64,000 nt of DNA. Source: an uncultured Burkholderiales bacterium. Its GTDB lineage: Bacteria; Pseudomonadota; Gammaproteobacteria; Burkholderiales; Burkholderiaceae_C. The stretch spans positions 54,178 through 118,177 of the forward strand of contig CAIQHG010000083.1 of the NCBI GenBank assembly GCA_903871545.1, written 5' to 3'. The position numbers were made by a program, and so were the translations under genes. Within the stretch, counting starts at the first letter, position 1, and every line of letters starts with the position of its first letter. Positions 26,102-34,613 of the stretch are shown piece after piece. Below the pieces are notes generated by a model. It did no database searches, had not been told where the DNA came from, and worked only from the letters and a program-made list of their open reading frames with translations.

Positions 26102-26704
26102 ATGAAGGTTATAGACTTTTACTTTGACTTCTCCTCGCCCTATGGCTACTTTATGTCTGAGAAGATCGGGGCGACTGCTAAGAGGTATGGACGTACGGTC
26201 CATTGGCATCCGGTGCTCCTTTTTGCTGTCTTACGTTCGGTGGGTCTTCCCCCGCCCTTTGAGCATCCCATTAAGCTTGAATATATAACCAAAGACTTCG
26301 CACGTTCGGCCAAACAAAGTGGCATTGAATATGCCTTGCCGCCAACGTTTCCGGCCTCCACGCAGAACGCCGCGCGCGCCTTTTACTTGTTGAATGAAAA
26401 AGCACCTCAGAGTGCCATTGCCTTTGCGCAGTCCGTACTACGTAAGTTCTTTTGCGACGGACTCGATATCTCAAGTCTTGAGTTGATTTCTCAAATCGTT
26501 TGCAGCCAAACTGATGCCCTTGGAGATTTGGTCGGTGTAAGCGATCTTCTTAAAACACAGGCAGCAAAGAGTTTGCTGCAAAATGCAATTGCTCAGGCTG
26601 TTGATAAAAAGGTATTTGGCTCTCCCTTTGTCATCATTGATGGTGAGCCTTTTTTTGGTTTTGACCGACTCATGCATATCGAGCAAAAGCTTGCCTCGAG
26701 TTGA
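26102..26704 (+). CDS. DsbA-fold protein, 2-hydroxychromene-2-carboxylate isomerase-like
   Basis: 200 residues with the thioredoxin/DsbA-like fold of HCCA isomerases and kappa-class GST. It starts MKVIDFYFDFSSPYGYF, the SPY motif carrying the Ser that binds glutathione in HCCA isomerase instead of a CxxC. The C terminus GSPFVIIDGEPFFGFDRL contains the cis-Pro. It is cytoplasmic (no signal). In naphthalene pathways this family isomerises a hydroxychromene carboxylate with glutathione, but relatives occur in many acyl-CoA clusters with no known role. No aromatic ring-cleavage genes are nearby, so a glutathione-dependent isomerisation of the island A intermediate is only a guess. Confidence 0.85.
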   Translation: MKVIDFYFDFSSPYGYFMSEKIGATAKRYGRTVHWHPVLLFAVLRSVGLPPPFEHPIKLEYITKDFARSAKQSGIEYALPPTFPASTQNAARAFYLLNEKAPQSAIAFAQSVLRKFFCDGLDISSLELISQIVCSQTDALGDLVGVSDLLKTQAAKSLLQNAIAQAVDKKVFGSPFVIIDGEPFFGFDRLMHIEQKLASS

Positions 26705-26737
26705 TCAATTTGAAGTATTCACAACTGGAGTAAAAAT

Positions 26738-27523
26738 ATGAAGCACGACTTAGTTACGACTGAGCTAGTAGGGCAAGTTGGTCTGATGCGTTTTAATAAC
26801 CCAGAGGAGCTCAACACACTGCATTTGCCTATGCTGCTGGCGATGGAGGCGGCGCTGACAGAGCTTGAAAATGAAAACAATGTACGCGTCATCGTTGTCA
26901 CCGGTGTGAATGACAAGGCATTTATTGCCGGCGGTAACATTAAGGATCTTAACGCTCGACAAGGCCTAGAGCATTACAACGAATTTGCCGAAATATTGAT
27001 GCGCGTCTTTAGAAGGTTTGAGGTATGTAGTAAACCGACAATTGCCGCCGTCAATGGTTGGGCGTTGGGTGGGGGGATGGAGTTTATGCTAACAATAGAT
27101 ATTCGCTTAATGGCCATCGAGGTCAAGATCGGTTTGCCAGAAATTAAACTAGGCATCTTCCCCGGCGGCGGTGGCTCGCAGCGCTTGATGCGTCAATTGC
27201 CGCTTTGCCAAGCGAAGATGCTGATGTTTACCGGAGATTTCTTAAGCGCACAGGAGGCTGTCGCGATGGGCCTGGTTAATCAAGCCGTGCCGGGCGCGCA
27301 GTTGCTTGAGGAGACGCTTAAACTGGCAGCGAGAATAGCTGAGAAGTCTCCCTTAGCCCTTAAATTTCTTAAAACCTCCATGCTTCAGGGGGCGGATATG
27401 CCATTGCCTGCAGCTTTGGCCTACGAGGCTGCCGCCATTAGTTTGGTGTTCGATAGTGAGGACGCTCATGAGGGGTGCAGCGCATTTATTGAAAAGAGGA
27501 AACCCGTATTTAATGGTCGTTGA
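26738..27523 (+). CDS. Enoyl-CoA hydratase
   Basis: 261-residue crotonase with the complete catalytic set: FIAGGNIKDL and ALGGGMEF for the oxyanion hole, Glu115 in GGME and Glu135 in GLPEIKLGIFPGGGGSQR. It should therefore hydrate 2-enoyl-CoA in ordinary beta-oxidation, unlike the LiuC/AtuE-like crotonase at 16260. GGAG precedes the ATG at good spacing. It is the last gene of island A; an AT-rich gap follows. Presumably it serves the shortened straight-chain acyl-CoA after the branch has been removed. No thiolase or 3-hydroxyacyl-CoA dehydrogenase is in the window, so these must be elsewhere. Confidence 0.88.
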   Translation: MKHDLVTTELVGQVGLMRFNNPEELNTLHLPMLLAMEAALTELENENNVRVIVVTGVNDKAFIAGGNIKDLNARQGLEHYNEFAEILMRVFRRFEVCSKPTIAAVNGWALGGGMEFMLTIDIRLMAIEVKIGLPEIKLGIFPGGGGSQRLMRQLPLCQAKMLMFTGDFLSAQEAVAMGLVNQAVPGAQLLEETLKLAARIAEKSPLALKFLKTSMLQGADMPLPAALAYEAAAISLVFDSEDAHEGCSAFIEKRKPVFNGR

Positions 27524-27688
27524 GCTGTGTCAATTATTTTTGTATAAATAAATTTTTAAGATAAAAATTTAACGAAAACCGGACAAACCTATCAGGGTAA
27601 TCACTGCTTAAAAATACCAAAAAATTGAGCATAGTGTGATGTTGCACTCCACCCAACTGATCATTTGATTACGGTGATTAAAATAGGT

Positions 27689-27713
27689 GGTTAGTCTGTG
27701 ATCAGACTGAACC
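27689..27713 (+). promoter_or_regulatory. Strong hairpin/inverted repeat upstream of Tat hydrolase
   Basis: AGTCTG-TGAT-CAGACT (27693-27708) is a perfect 6-base inverted repeat, lengthened by GGTT/AACC with one bulged G to 27689-27713. No T-run follows on either strand, so it is not a plain terminator. About 40 bases before the start at 27755, it may be an operator or a 5' leader hairpin. Confidence 0.45.
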
Positions 27714-27754
27714 GAAAAAAACGAATAAATAATAATTTTTTAAACTAGTCTCCC

Positions 27755-28870
27755 ATGAACCACGATACACCCACTCTTAGTACCCAAAAACTCTTCGCAG
27801 ATAAAGATCTGAGCTCGCCTAGGAGGACATTTTTTAAAACGGCTTTAGGCGCCGCAAGCGCAGCAAGCGCTGTGGGCCTTACAAGCGGTACGAGTTCCGC
27901 TGCTACAGCCCTCCCTCTAAATAGCGAATCTGCATTGAGCGTCACAAAAAATGATCAAATCATTGCCTCCGAACACTGGGCGATCAAGAAGGTGGAGAAT
28001 CAGGATATAAAGCTCTACGTTTTGAATAAAAAACTTAAGACTACAAAAGGGACGTCCAAGGGAACCCTTCTTTTTGTTCACGGCTCCTCCATGGCGGGTA
28101 CCCCCGTCTTTGATTTACAAGTTCCCGGTAAACCTGAGTACTCCACGATGGACTACTTTGCAAAACTTGGCTACGACACGTGGTGCCTTGATCATGAGGG
28201 CTATGGTCGTTCCTCAAAATCAAGAGACATCACTTATGACATCTCAACGGGTGCAGATGATTTAGAGGCGGTTAGTCGCTACATCACTCAAAAGACGGGT
28301 GATACAAAACTGATGTTGTACGGTGTATCCTCAGGTGCTTTACGGTGCGCGCTATTTACTGAGCGCTACCCTGAGCGAGTATCAAGACTTGCGCTAGACG
28401 CATTTGTCTGGACTGGGGAGGGTAGTCCAACACTTGCGAACAGGCGCAAACGCATAGATGAGTGGAAGTCCTCAAATAGAAGACCACTTGACCATGCGAT
28501 GGTGCAAAGCATATTTACGCGAGACCATCCGGGGACCGCTGATCAAGATGTGATAGATGAGTTTGCCAAAGCCATTTTAAAACTAGACTCTTCCCTGCCC
28601 ACCGGTACTTATATAGACATGTCAATCAATTTACCGGTTTGTACACCTGAAAAAATAACGGTTCCTACGATGATTATGAGGGGAGAGTTTGACGGCATTG
28701 CTGCGTTTGAGGACGTCTTAAAGTACTTCTCTAAATTACCTAATTCCGACAAAAGATTTGTGGTAATGCCCGGTATCGCACACGCAAGCCTACAAGAGAA
28801 AAATGTAAAAATAGTGCTTCACGCAATGCAAGAGTTCTTTGGCGAGCCGGCACCCATTTATAAGGGCTAA
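27755..28870 (+). CDS. Exported alpha/beta hydrolase with Tat-type signal
   Basis: 371 residues. The N terminus has SSPRRTFFKTALGAAS with a twin arginine and a following Ala/Ser-rich hydrophobic stretch ending near SSAATA, a Tat signal. The mature alpha/beta hydrolase has VHGSSMAG for the oxyanion hole, the nucleophile elbow YGVSSGALR (Ser in GVSSG), an acid in MRGEFDGIA, and the His in MPGIAHASLQ. A serine nucleophile indicates an esterase, lipase or peptidase-like hydrolase in the periplasm. It is a separate unit after island A, with its own leader containing a hairpin. It could liberate an acid from an ester outside the cell, which island A then imports, but this is inference. Confidence 0.82.
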   Translation: MNHDTPTLSTQKLFADKDLSSPRRTFFKTALGAASAASAVGLTSGTSSAATALPLNSESALSVTKNDQIIASEHWAIKKVENQDIKLYVLNKKLKTTKGTSKGTLLFVHGSSMAGTPVFDLQVPGKPEYSTMDYFAKLGYDTWCLDHEGYGRSSKSRDITYDISTGADDLEAVSRYITQKTGDTKLMLYGVSSGALRCALFTERYPERVSRLALDAFVWTGEGSPTLANRRKRIDEWKSSNRRPLDHAMVQSIFTRDHPGTADQDVIDEFAKAILKLDSSLPTGTYIDMSINLPVCTPEKITVPTMIMRGEFDGIAAFEDVLKYFSKLPNSDKRFVVMPGIAHASLQEKNVKIVLHAMQEFFGEPAPIYKG

Positions 28871-29200
28871 GTGTCTAACTTTTCTGGTGCAGTTGAAGGA
28901 GCAAGTCCTTTCGCGCTTGAAGTCTCTCCTATTTAATCAAAATGCCAGTGTTGGCCTTAGGCGTTAGCGCAAGGGTTCATAATTAATTGGTTGTGCTTGC
29001 CGTCGTTTACGATGTCCAAGCATTTTTTTGGGCCCGTAAAGTCATTTGAAAGAGGAACACGATCTGCATCAGCTTGAGCACTTGAAGAAAGGTTAAAAAT
29101 AACTAAAACAACAACCGATGGGAGAGTTTTTTAACCCCCCCCACTTTTAGGAAACAGTTAAGCAATTAGATCGCTATAAATCCTTAACCAATTAGCTTAA
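28871..29200. other. Gap holding a decayed small gene
   Basis: No intact gene. AAGGA and TCCTT at about 28896-28910 form a short inverted repeat. The minus strand carries the remnant listed separately. A run of eight C lies at 29135-29142. Confidence 0.5.
28933..29130 (-). pseudogene. Remnant of a small secreted ricin-type lectin-like protein
   Basis: Reading leftward from 29130 gives an export-signal-like stretch (PSVVVLVIFNLSSSAQA), then DFTGPKKCLDIVNDGKHNQ and LIMNPCANA, a TAA at 28959-28957, and in the same frame GQHWHFD before a second TAA at 28935-28933. The pattern KCLDIVNDG...LIM.PC.N..GQ.W is that of a ricin-type beta-trefoil (QxW) repeat, with the stop where Ser is expected. No start codon lies in this frame after an upstream TAA; a GTG at 29144 opens VKKLSHRLLF in another frame. 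So at least one frameshift and one nonsense change separate it from a working gene. Family assignment is from pattern memory and is moderate. Confidence 0.5.
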
Positions 29201-30508
29201 CTAATCTAACCATATTTTTCGGTATGCACCGTGCGGATCGTGGTCCTGGGTCTGCTTGGCCACACTAAATTGTCTTCCCCCTCTTGGGTCGGTGCCTTTC
29301 CCCGCAATGTATAGCCAGTTCCCTTGGTTGCTGTACACATCGTAGTCAATGAGCTGAGTCTCGAACCACGCAGCTCCTGCTTGCCAATCACCCTTCAAGT
29401 TATAAATCCAGTAACTGGCAACAATTTGACGCATGCGGTTGGAGAGATAGCCCGTTAGGAGCAATTCACGCATACCAGCGTCTATCAGTGTTTCTCCCGT
29501 GTTACCGGTTGACCAGTGTCGAAATTTTCTGTCATTAAATTCATTACTAGGCTCCGCCCCTAGCCCACTTGGGTGGTAAAGTTTGGTTCCGTATTTAAAG
29601 TGAAGAAAGCGGAAATAGTCGCGCCACAGCAGCTCAAACCAAAGCCAGTAAGTTCCGCCGTTTGCCCCGTGCGCAAACTCGTATTCGGAAAGTTTTTTTG
29701 CTATTGTTCTGGCTGAGCAGCAACCCGTTCCAAGCCAAGGGGAGAACTTACTGGAGTAATCCATTCCGATGAGTTGATTGCGAGTTTTTTTATAGGTGTC
29801 TGGTAGGCGCCGATCAAAGTACTGCTTCAGATGTGTTAAGGCAGTGCGTTCTCCACCTACAAATGAGTTGTAAAGAAAGTCGTGAACAAGGGGGGCGTCT
29901 GCGAACGCAGGCGAGGCGGCAGTTGTGTCCGCTTCTTTATTAAAGCTAACCAATTGGTTAACGAGCCCACTAATGTTTGGCAGGGGAGGCACAATTAGAG
30001 GCACATTCAAGGGAGCGCTGAACCTTAAGTTATGTCTCTCTACTTGCTGTCGAAATTGAGTAAAGATATCGGGCATTTCTTTTAATGCAAAGGGGAGGGA
30101 GTCGGGGTCCAACATGCTTGATTGCCATATGCAGTGAACCTCAAAACCTGCTCTCTTTAATTCGGCGATTTGGCTCAACTCCTCTGGCGCCTCAATGTGT
30201 TCACAATAAATGATGTGGGTGTCAAACCGTGTACGTAGCTTTATAAATACTTCTAGACAGTTCCCACTTAACTCTGCTAAGTCAGAGCCCATACCTTTAA
30301 GCTCAGCCCTCAAATCCTGCAAAGACTCTTGCACAAAGGCTCTTCGTTTTTTACCTACCCGGGGAAAGCCCCAAGAAGTTTCCTCCTCTAAGTAAGCGTG
30401 ATGAATGTAAATAGGTAACAAAGAGTTTGCATTACGACAAGCCTCTTCAAGCGATGGGTTGTCAAGCATGCGAAGATCATTTCTGAACCAGTAAAAGGAA
30501 GTAGTCAT
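29201..30508 (-). CDS. Cryptochrome/photolyase family, CRY-DASH-like
   Basis: 435-residue flavoprotein. The N-terminal Rossmann domain begins SFYWFRNDLRMLDNPSLEE. The C-terminal FAD domain holds ELLWRDYFRFLHFKYG, LSNRMRQIVASYWI and the DASH signature NWLYIAGKGTDPRGGR followed by FSVAKQTQDHDPHGAYRKIWL. DASH proteins bind FAD and an antenna folate and repair cyclobutane dimers, mainly in single-stranded DNA, using blue light; some also signal. Its presence suggests a sunlit habitat such as surface water. It stands alone; no regulator is adjacent. Confidence 0.92.
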   Translation of the reverse strand: MTTSFYWFRNDLRMLDNPSLEEACRNANSLLPIYIHHAYLEEETSWGFPRVGKKRRAFVQESLQDLRAELKGMGSDLAELSGNCLEVFIKLRTRFDTHIIYCEHIEAPEELSQIAELKRAGFEVHCIWQSSMLDPDSLPFALKEMPDIFTQFRQQVERHNLRFSAPLNVPLIVPPLPNISGLVNQLVSFNKEADTTAASPAFADAPLVHDFLYNSFVGGERTALTHLKQYFDRRLPDTYKKTRNQLIGMDYSSKFSPWLGTGCCSARTIAKKLSEYEFAHGANGGTYWLWFELLWRDYFRFLHFKYGTKLYHPSGLGAEPSNEFNDRKFRHWSTGNTGETLIDAGMRELLLTGYLSNRMRQIVASYWIYNLKGDWQAGAAWFETQLIDYDVYSNQGNWLYIAGKGTDPRGGRQFSVAKQTQDHDPHGAYRKIWLD

Positions 30509-30810
30509 TGACTCAAGAGCGGCTAATGGGCGAAGGGGTTATAGGGTCATCATTAAAAGCATGACCGGGCGTGCTCGGTATTTCGGACAAGGCTGAAGGT
30601 GAAGGCTTTAAGCGTATTCTTGGGACGGTTAGCTGACATCAGAAAACCAAGCAACACGGTATTATTCACCATATCTAAAAGCAACGCTTGGAGGCCTCTG
30701 TGCTTGGCCTTGCAAAAGCCCTGCTCACCTACAAATGCAAAAGCAGAGCACTGCAGCACTACTAAAGCAGTATCTAAGAAGTACCTAATTAATTGCTCAA
30801 ACACTCACCA
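30509..30810. other. Gap without recognisable gene
   Basis: Short frames occur on both strands (up to about 87 codons) but none resembles a known family, and they overlap each other antisense. Their codons look random. I see no terminator or clear promoter. Confidence 0.4.
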
Positions 30811-32262
30811 TCAAAGGGTAAGTCGTAGCAAGTTGGCAAGCACCTTTAAATCAAACGAATAACCCATGCTTTGGTAGCCAACCCGGTTAGGGTGCAGTTT
30901 ATCTCCTGGCCCACCCATGGTGCTCTCTGGCACAAACTCTGCCTTCATCTCGCCGCTTTGTGGATCCAAGGTTGTAAGGTCAAAATCTACAACACCCTCA
31001 AAGATGGGTGAACTTAGAATGAAATCATTTAAGCTGCGGCGTTTGCTGTCTTGTTCCTGAGAGCCGTGGGCGGCGCTGGTGCTGTTTAAAGCAGATCCGA
31101 CTGTTGCACCCATTACTTTAATGCCCGCAGCCTTTAAGCGCTTTACGCCCTCTGTCAACTTATAGATGACTTGGTCCACACTGGCGTTGCCGTTCTTGCT
31201 AAAGTCATTTATACCTTCGAGCCAAACGACCAAACTCACCGAGGACAAAGTGAGCACATCTCTTTCCAGTCTCATAGAGGAGGAAGGCCCACCTGTAAAA
31301 GGTTTCAGTGACGAGTACTCCTGCGGCCCTGCAATTTGGTTACCCCCAATACCTGCATTGAGTACGACAACTGAGTGTCCAAATTGCCGGCGAATGCGCC
31401 TAGACAACACATCTGGCCATCTGTCATCTGTGTTCATAGTGGAGGCGGTGCCGTCCGTTATTGAGTCTCCAAAACAAAGAATCACTTTAGTGCTTGCGGG
31501 AAGCATCATATCAACGGCGTCTAAAAAAAACCAAGACGCAGTTGAAAAGGGGAACCCTTGCTCGGACTCCTGCGCACTTACAGCTTCAGAGTTGGGGGGG
31601 CTTATATAAGAAGTGGTGAGTGATTTAGCGTGCCAGGTCATTGGTCCGCTAGAGCCGTCGATGTGAAAGCTCACCGCCATTTTGCGGCCCTCTAAAAAAG
31701 AGTTATCTTCTTCTTTTAAGTTTCTGGGTTTAGCAAAGGGGAGCTCTATTGGGTCACTCCACATCCATTGACCAGGCTGGAGAACGATACGTTTTTCCCG
31801 GTTAAAAGTAACAGGTTGATTAGAGTGTTGAAAAAGCTCTGCGCTACTGAGTTGCAAGCCCACGTACACGTGATCAAAAGTGACCGGCTGAGTGCCTAAA
31901 GAGTTGGTTAAACGAATACGCGTGGTAGTTCCCCATACGTCTGGTTTGATGATCATTCGAAAGGACTGATTGCGCGCGCCCTCTTGGGGCTTGGGGAAAG
32001 TAAAGCTTTGATTGGGCTGAGCGGAGGGGTTGCCACTTGGGTAGGGTCCTTGAGTGGACGCAGTCCAAGTGGTTACCCACTTGTTGTATTCAGCTGAAAA
32101 AGTATTCGCAGTTAGGGACATATTGAGTGCAAAGAAAGCAAAGAAAAAGTTTACTAAAAAGCGTTTAGTAGCCCCAATAGAGCTCAAGCTTGGATTAATG
32201 CAGGGACTGCGATCCAAGGATACGTTCATCAAGCTTAAAGGCAAGAAAGGGGGCGTTTGCAT
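30811..32262 (-). CDS. Secreted SGNH/GDSL-type esterase
   Basis: 483 residues. After a basic stretch, residues 34-57 (RFLVNFFFAFFALNMSLTANTF) form a hydrophobic export signal; an ATG at residue 12 (32229) would give a more usual signal length. The SGNH hydrolase domain has block I CFGDSITDG with the catalytic Ser, block II NAGIGGNQ, block III VVWLEGINDF (Gly/Asn), and block V DKLHPNRVGY with the Asp-x-x-His pair. About 240 residues before block I form a beta-rich N-terminal domain. Such proteins deacylate carbohydrates or lipids outside the cytoplasm. It is followed on its right by a DUF1080 lipoprotein gene on the same strand, suggesting joint action on a polysaccharide or glycoside. Confidence 0.87.
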   Translation of the reverse strand: MQTPPFLPLSLMNVSLDRSPCINPSLSSIGATKRFLVNFFFAFFALNMSLTANTFSAEYNKWVTTWTASTQGPYPSGNPSAQPNQSFTFPKPQEGARNQSFRMIIKPDVWGTTTRIRLTNSLGTQPVTFDHVYVGLQLSSAELFQHSNQPVTFNREKRIVLQPGQWMWSDPIELPFAKPRNLKEEDNSFLEGRKMAVSFHIDGSSGPMTWHAKSLTTSYISPPNSEAVSAQESEQGFPFSTASWFFLDAVDMMLPASTKVILCFGDSITDGTASTMNTDDRWPDVLSRRIRRQFGHSVVVLNAGIGGNQIAGPQEYSSLKPFTGGPSSSMRLERDVLTLSSVSLVVWLEGINDFSKNGNASVDQVIYKLTEGVKRLKAAGIKVMGATVGSALNSTSAAHGSQEQDSKRRSLNDFILSSPIFEGVVDFDLTTLDPQSGEMKAEFVPESTMGGPGDKLHPNRVGYQSMGYSFDLKVLANLLRLTL

Positions 32263-32321
32263 TTTTTTGTGTGGTAATTTTTAAGCGATGAGTGATTTAA
32301 ATTCTTTAAAGCAGACTTTAA

Positions 32322-32942
32322 TCAGATCGGTCTAATCATTACGCTTTTAAATTTAACCACTCCGCCGGCGTATTGCAAAGCTATGGGCCCAGCTTTTAAT
32401 AAATTCTCATTGGTTACGTCCACAGTTTTTACGCCGTTGAAGTAAACCACATAGTGGTTGCCTTTGGCGGTTATGTCATACGTGTTCCAGTGTCCCCCGG
32501 CCTTAGGCATGGGTACTACTTTTGCCACATTAACTATGGAGCCCGTACCGTAGGTCGGGTCGGGCCGTTTATCAAAGATGTTTACCTCATAAGCATTTAC
32601 AGCATCAATCTTGACGGGATTACTAACTCTCATAAAGATACCGCTATTGGCGTCATCGTCTACCCAAAATTCAGCCTGAATTTGGAAATCTTGATACGAT
32701 TTGGTGGATACTAGAAATCCGTTACCAAGCTCTGCTTGGACGAGCCCAGATTCAGTGAGTCTCCAGTTGGCGTTGCCAATGGCGGTCCAACTGTTTAAAT
32801 TCTTTCCATCAAAAAGTGTTTCCCAAGGGGCTTGAGAGCCGCCTGGACTCGAATTGCTTGCAGTTGTTGATAATTCAGCGCACCCACAAAAGAGGAGAGC
32901 TGTAAGTGTGGTGCTTAATTTTAAAAAAATGGAAAACTTCAT
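32322..32942 (-). CDS. DUF1080 lipoprotein (3-keto-disaccharide hydrolase-like)
   Basis: 206 residues. The N terminus MKFSIFLKLSTTLTALLFCGCAEL is a lipoprotein signal with a lipobox-like FCGC. The mature part starts PWETLFDGKNLNSWTAIGNANW and contains SGIFMRVSNPVKIDAVNAYE and KAGPIALQYAGG, the DUF1080 jelly-roll fold. Members include 3-keto-glycoside hydrolases, but many have no proven activity. AAGGGGA lies a good distance before the ATG. The gene is upstream of the SGNH esterase on the same strand with about 60 bases between, so they may be cotranscribed. Confidence 0.87.
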   Translation of the reverse strand: MKFSIFLKLSTTLTALLFCGCAELSTTASNSSPGGSQAPWETLFDGKNLNSWTAIGNANWRLTESGLVQAELGNGFLVSTKSYQDFQIQAEFWVDDDANSGIFMRVSNPVKIDAVNAYEVNIFDKRPDPTYGTGSIVNVAKVVPMPKAGGHWNTYDITAKGNHYVVYFNGVKTVDVTNENLLKAGPIALQYAGGVVKFKSVMIRPI

Positions 32943-33141
32943 GTGTGTCCCCTTAAAGTGCTTGTTTTAGTTGAAACATCACAAGCTTAAGCAAAAAACC
33001 TAAGGTTTTCAATAAGGGGAAACAATACCGCAAATTAATATCGCAAATCAATAGGACACATTTTGATACGAAGTTTGCACAACCGAGCTTTCATAAAACC
33101 TACAAATTATTGAAAAAGCAGGATGTGTGTTTGCATACTCT

Positions 33142-33855
33142 TCAAATGCCTAAGTAGGCTTTCTTTATTCGTGGATCGTCCATTAGGGCGGATGATTGCC
33201 CTTTTAAAACGATTTTGCCTGTTTGAAGCACAAATGCGTAAGTGGCGACAGAGAGCGCCAGTTTGGTATTTTGTTCAACCAGTAATATCGTCACACCAGA
33301 GGCATGGATATTTAGTAACGTATCGTGTAACTCTTGCACAATCTTGGGCGCCAACCCGTGACTAGGCTCATCAAGCAACAGGAGTTTAGGCGAGCTCATT
33401 AAAGCTCTACCAATTGCAACCATTTGCTGCTCTCCGCCAGAGAGGGTTCCCGCTAGCTGAGATGCTCGTTCTTTGAGCTTGGGGAACAAATCGAAAATGG
33501 TTTCAAGATTACGTGCAACTTCTGCGGCGTTGCCTTTTTTTACAAATCCACCTAACAGAAGGTTTTCACGAACGTCCATCATTGGAAATATGTGCCTACC
33601 CTCGGGGACGTGTGCAATGCCAAGAAACGGTATTTCATGCGCTTTTAGTCGTGTTAAGCTTTGACCATCAAAATTAATAGTTCCATTTAGATGAGGCATC
33701 AGTCCAGAAATAGATTTAAGCAAACTACTTTTACCTGCTGTGTTGGCGCCTATAACCGCTGCAAAAGAGCCCTTCTCAATCTGAATGTTGATCTCACTCA
33801 GGACGGGTATCCCGTCGTAAGAGGCCTCAAGATTTTCTATTTCTAAGATGTTCAT
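33142..33855 (-). CDS. livF: LivF-like ABC transporter ATPase (second importer)
   Basis: 237-residue ATPase with Walker A GANTAGKSS (Thr and Ser vary from the usual), signature TLSGGEQQMVAIG, Walker B LLLLDEPSHGLAPK and LLVEQNTKLALSV. The Walker A has Ala-Asn-Thr-Ala in place of Ser-Asn-Gly-Ala, a mild departure. It closes the livK-livH-livM-livG-livF run on the minus strand. The gene ends about 200 bases from the DUF1080 gene with no obvious terminator. Confidence 0.9.
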   Translation of the reverse strand: MNILEIENLEASYDGIPVLSEINIQIEKGSFAAVIGANTAGKSSLLKSISGLMPHLNGTINFDGQSLTRLKAHEIPFLGIAHVPEGRHIFPMMDVRENLLLGGFVKKGNAAEVARNLETIFDLFPKLKERASQLAGTLSGGEQQMVAIGRALMSSPKLLLLDEPSHGLAPKIVQELHDTLLNIHASGVTILLVEQNTKLALSVATYAFVLQTGKIVLKGQSSALMDDPRIKKAYLGI

Positions 33856-33883
33856 GTAAAGTGATTTTTATTATCTTATTGGC

Positions 33884-34612
33884 TTAGGAATCATGACCCA
33901 AATAAGCGGCAACCACCTCGGGATGCTGGTTGATAAAGGCGGGGGTTCCTTCTGCAATTTTTTTGCCAAAATTTATAACTACGATCCTCTCGCACAAATT
34001 CATGATGGCTCTCATATGATGCTCTATCACGACAAAAGTAAGACCTTCAGTATTTCTAAGTTTTTGAATCAAATCAAGGATGTGATCCATCTCTAACTCG
34101 TTCAGTGCTGCCATGACCTCATCTAGTAGTATTACTTTGGGACAAGTGCAAAGAGTCCTGGCGAGCTCGACAAGTGCTTTTTCGGGGAAAGTAAGGTCCC
34201 CGGCGCTCTTCAGGGCGATGTGAGAGAGTCCTACCTTTTCTAGGTTCTCATAAGCAAACTCTCTGGCTTGGTGTAGCGACATCTTTTGTAAGGCTCCAGT
34301 TAAAACGTTCTCAATTACACTCATGTCTGAGAAGAGGGCCACGTTTTGGAACGTTTTAACTAAACCCATTTTGCAGCGTTCGTGGGTAGCAAAATTGCGA
34401 AGATTCTTGCCTTCAAAATAAATCTCTCCGCTGCTAGGTTTAATGAGGCCTACAAGGAGATTGAATAGGGTCGTTTTGCCGGCGCCGTTAGGTCCAATTA
34501 ACCCAACAATCTCTCCTGGTTGGATGCAGATATCTAACTCGTTGACAACTGTGAGTCCACCGAATCGGCGCGTTAAAGATTTTGTGGATAGGATGTCTTG
34601 CGTGTTGGCCAT
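33884..34612 (-). CDS. livG: LivG-like ABC transporter ATPase (second importer)
   Basis: 242 residues. Walker [22 protein letters not shown], a signature-like DLTFPEKALVELARTL in which the canonical LSGG reads FPEK, and Walker B VILLDEVMAALNELE. The Liv family tolerates a divergent signature in LivG, but this one is further from consensus than in island A. It begins 1 base after the livM stop and pairs with LivF downstream. Confidence 0.88.
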   Translation of the reverse strand: MANTQDILSTKSLTRRFGGLTVVNELDICIQPGEIVGLIGPNGAGKTTLFNLLVGLIKPSSGEIYFEGKNLRNFATHERCKMGLVKTFQNVALFSDMSVIENVLTGALQKMSLHQAREFAYENLEKVGLSHIALKSAGDLTFPEKALVELARTLCTCPKVILLDEVMAALNELEMDHILDLIQKLRNTEGLTFVVIEHHMRAIMNLCERIVVINFGKKIAEGTPAFINQHPEVVAAYLGHDS

Positions 34613-34613
34613 T

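Noticed and set aside
30553..30862. Overlapping frames of 83 and 87 codons on opposite strands
   Set aside because: No recognisable motifs, no ribosome binding site, and mutual overlap; treated as noncoding.
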